From Patagioenas fasciata (Eukaryota; Chordata; Aves; Columbiformes; Columbidae): a stretch of 64,000 nt of DNA. The stretch is from contig NC_092524.1 in the NCBI RefSeq assembly GCF_037038585.1, positions 47,825,001 to 47,889,000 of the forward strand. The letters run 5' to 3'. The translations under genes and the position numbers were made by a program. Shown here piece after piece: positions 61,690 through 64,000 of the stretch; position 1 is the first letter of the stretch; the number at the start of each line of letters is the position of its first letter. The notes beneath the pieces were generated by a model. That model worked only from the letters and a program-made list of their open reading frames with translations, had not been told where the DNA came from and did not search any database.

Positions 61690-62121
61690 ACAGGGCAACA
61701 AAGATGATGAAGGAAGTGGAGCACCTCCCTTATGAGGAAAGGCTGAGGGAGCTGGGTCTCTTTAGCTTGGAGAAGAGGAGACTGAGGGGCGACCTTATTA
61801 ATGTTTACAAATATATAAAGGGTGAGTGTCACGAGGATGGAGCCAGGCTCTTCTCAGTGACAACCAATGATAGGACAAGGGGTAATGGGTTCAAACTGGA
61901 ACACAAAAGGTTCCACTTAAATTTGAGAAGAAACTTCTCAGTGAGGGTGACAGAACACTGGAACAGGCTGCCCAGGGGGTTTGTGGAGTCTCCTACTCTG
62001 GAGACATTCAAAACCCAGCCAGACACATTCCTGTGTAACCTCATCTAGGTGTTCCTGCTCTGGCAGGGGACTTGGACTAGATGATCTTTTGAGGTCCCTT
62101 CCAATACGTAATATTCTGTGA
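61690..62121 (+). mobile_element. CR1 LINE, 5'-truncated 3' end (sense), best preserved copy
   Basis: A 123-codon plus frame (61677-62048) encodes the C-terminal tail of CR1 ORF2 almost without damage. It shows [68 protein letters not shown] and LETFK. The CR1 3' untranslated end follows directly: GGACTTGGACTAGATGATC, GAGGTCCCTTCCAA and a final ATTCTGTG at about 62119. The copy is truncated before the reverse-transcriptase core, so it cannot move itself. The open frame suggests it is among the youngest CR1 insertions here, and it is the only young one in the sense orientation. Confidence 0.95.
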
Positions 62122-62727
62122 GGCCAGCCTGTCCTTGACTTCTTCTAACTCTGTTATTCCTTCTGCACTAGGAGTTGCTGAAAATTACACTTTCAAATAC
62201 AAAAAAGTCTATCCGCAAAGCAATTAGGAGTCCGAGAGGGAGGCAGTAGAGGAGGGAGGGCAGACAAACCTGTCTCCTGCAACCTTTCCATGCAGTTGGA
62301 TAAATAAGCTGTGGAGCAGCGCTGTGCCCAGCTTCTTACCCTATTTCCTAAGCAGGTGTGTTGTGAGACATTTGCAACAACATTAACCCCACATACAGAG
62401 TGTGCCAGTCAGTAATTATGGAAATTAGTTAGCAATTAGATAATGTCACTCACTCTCTGCGTACAGCTGATAAGCAGTTGAAAACCACTCCAAAGAGATG
62501 GGGAGAACCTCTCTGTGGGCTGCTGAGCAGATGGCTCTGACCTCCTCGGCATTAATAGGCTGCCCTCAAGTTTGGGGGGGGCGTGTGGTGTTTGGGAAGC
62601 ACTTGCCCACAGCACTGTGGTGGGGCTGCCTCGCTTCCTTGGCTGGGAAGTTGTGCAGCTTTATCAGCCCTGCAAGTGAGACATTTCAGAAGAGGGAGTG
62701 GGTGTGTTTCCTGCAGCGGGTTTGTGT

Positions 62728-62780
62728 GTGCAGGGTGCTGAGCCGCCTGTGCAGGGTGCTGAGCCGCCTGTGCAGGGTGC
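62728..62780. repeat. 21-bp tandem repeat, about 2.5 units
   Basis: Two perfect 21-base units begin at 62728 and 62749, followed by an 11-base partial at 62770. The unit begins GTGCAGGGTGCTGAGCC. Frames on both strands stay open because the period is divisible by three, but there is no sign of coding. Confidence 0.93.
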
Positions 62781-63719
62781 AGGTTCCTCCCTGGCTCAGC
62801 TCTCTGAGCAGCCAGGCAGGCAGTGCTGACTGTTGGGCTGCAGTGGAGAAAACTTGCTGGGTCCCTCATTCCTTCACAGTAGCAGGCATTTGAAATGCTC
62901 TGCAAAGACCTCGCCTAGTGGTTTGCTGAAGGGCTGATCGCATCAGAATGGCTCTATTGTTTTTTGCTGCTAGATCACATTAAGCCAAAAATATAACACA
63001 GAAAATATTTGTTACGTTGCTTTTCTGTGTGAGCAATAGGTGGAATTGGAACAGGAGTGTTGCTAATTCATGACCGGAAGAGGCAGTGTCCATCATTAAG
63101 TCATTTTTTGTCAGGTGTGTTCACGCTGTGACAGCATTTGAGGTTTCTCAGAGATAAAAAATATAAAGAAAATATGATGGGACTATATAGTCATTGTCCC
63201 AAACTGTAATGCATTGCTATGGTAGCAGTGTGCTGTATGAGGCTGTTAGGGTAGTACTTATGCTAAAAATAAAATTGTAAGAGCAGAAAATTATTCGTTC
63301 TCGGTGTGTCTTGGAGGATTATTGCGGGAAATGGGTGAGGCACAGATTTATTGTGTCAGGATTTAGTCTCTCAGGGTTGGGATTCAGATCCTGGCCACTG
63401 CTAGAAAGGACACTCGGTCTTCTGAATTTTTCTTTAAGACCCTGCTACTGTGTGGTGAGGTTTGCTCTCACAGGCTGAACCGTGTGAGACACAGAACTGG
63501 AATCACAGGAAGCACCGTGGGTCAGGACTGATGAGTGCTGACAGAGCTCTGGAGGAGCCTCAGATGTCCCCAGACTGCTAGAAGCTGGGTGCAAGCTGCC
63601 TTCCCAAAACCTGAGCTGCAGTGTCTGAAAGGGAATGAAGCACCCAGGAGTGACACCTATATTTCATGGGTTTTGTGTCTTCTCCCTCTTCTGAAACAGA
63701 ACTGATGCTGTCTTCTTTT

Positions 63720-63797
63720 AAAACAGCTAGAAAGGGATTACCTTGGCATTCCTCATCCAAAACAGATAGAAAGGGATTGCCTTGGCTTCCCTCAGTC
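63720..63797. repeat. 39-bp tandem duplication
   Basis: Two adjacent copies (63720-63758 and 63759-63797) share AAAACAG.TAGAAAGGGATT.CCTTGGC and differ at several positions. On the minus strand a 74-codon frame (63802-63578) reads through both, so the motif QGNPFL occurs twice. I do not recognise a domain and see no splice signals that would make it an exon. Confidence 0.85.
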
Positions 63798-64000
63798 AAC
63801 AATGCTATTCCTTTTTAGCCATTTCTGCCTGGTTTGCCTTGTTGACTGTGGCTTTTGTCCTCCCCTGATGAACACGTATCAATGTTACAGAAATCTGTGC
63901 TATGGTGGTCACCTACTTCCTTTACTGTGCCTTTGAAATATCTTGAGGATGGAATAGACCCATGGAGACTGAGATTTCTTTGTGTGTGTAAAACAGGGTT

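Larger units (their letters stand above)
16174..64000 (+). other. putative long first intron of the CpG-island gene
   Basis: From the donor at 16174 to the right edge I find no coding exon that I can recognise. The stretch holds antisense-biased retroelements and many poly-T tracts, which fits intronic sequence transcribed on the plus strand. Long first introns are usual for vertebrate genes with a non-coding first exon. An alternative is a short transcript (for example a lncRNA) ending inside the window. A small or diverged exon could also have been missed. Confidence 0.4.
62122..64000. other. single-copy DNA to the right edge
   Basis: No gene is recognised. It contains two short tandem duplications (62728-62780 and 63720-63797, listed separately) and an AT-rich stretch at 62375-62475 with TAATTATGG and CAATTAG motifs. 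Frames here are short and show no known domain. Confidence 0.5.

Noticed and set aside
1..64000. CRISPR arrays, operons, phage or plasmid genes
   Set aside because: No spaced direct repeats, no dense long coding frames and no ribosome-binding-site pattern. The sequence is vertebrate nuclear DNA.

Overview
This window looks like ordinary nuclear DNA of a bird. Its recognisable interspersed repeats are dominated by CR1 LINEs, on both strands and of several ages, with the typical avian CR1 3' end (antisense form: cacagaat...ggttggaaggga). There is also one probable solo LTR and a few very old L2/MIR/L3-like relics. AT-rich single-copy DNA separates the repeats, and there is one sharp CpG island. 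I see no prokaryotic, organellar or plasmid feature. No spliced coding exon, tRNA, rRNA or known microRNA could be recognised. The many short open frames are chance frames in non-coding DNA, or lie in dead retrotransposons.

Layout. 1-15.6 kb: upstream or intergenic DNA, with a GC-rich 39-bp minisatellite (about 3.67-3.95 kb), an old MIR-like SINE (about 4.1 kb), a truncated antisense CR1 (6.1-6.5 kb) and G/T-rich simple repeats. 15.65-16.52 kb: a strong CpG island with a TATA-like box (15890-15897), a predicted first exon with no ATG, and a consensus splice donor (GAG|GTGAGAG, intron starting at 16174). 16.2-64 kb: most simply one long first intron of a plus-strand gene whose coding exons lie beyond the right edge. 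It carries CR1 copies at 24.9-25.6 (-), 25.8-26.2 (-), 27.1-27.9 (+), 30.7-32.0 (an inverted chimera), 35.3-38.4 (-, the longest, from the end of ORF1 through ORF2 to the 3' end) and 61.7-62.1 kb (+). It also holds L3-like relics at 46 and 48 kb, an antisense solo LTR at 53.6-54.0 kb, a (TCTA)n microsatellite at 50.9 kb and many poly-T tracts.

Functional reading. The only likely functional unit is the CpG-island promoter with its first exon. Two indirect signs support plus-strand transcription across the right-hand 48 kb. Every A/T homopolymer of at least 15 bases there is T on the plus strand (10 T, 0 A), and most of the recognised retroelements lie antisense. The gene cannot be named from a non-coding exon. 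I found no convincing undescribed biological system. The points most worth checking are the CpG-island transcript (possibly divergent), the all-frames-open minisatellite, the inverted CR1 chimera, the strand asymmetry and the CpG-rich solo LTR.
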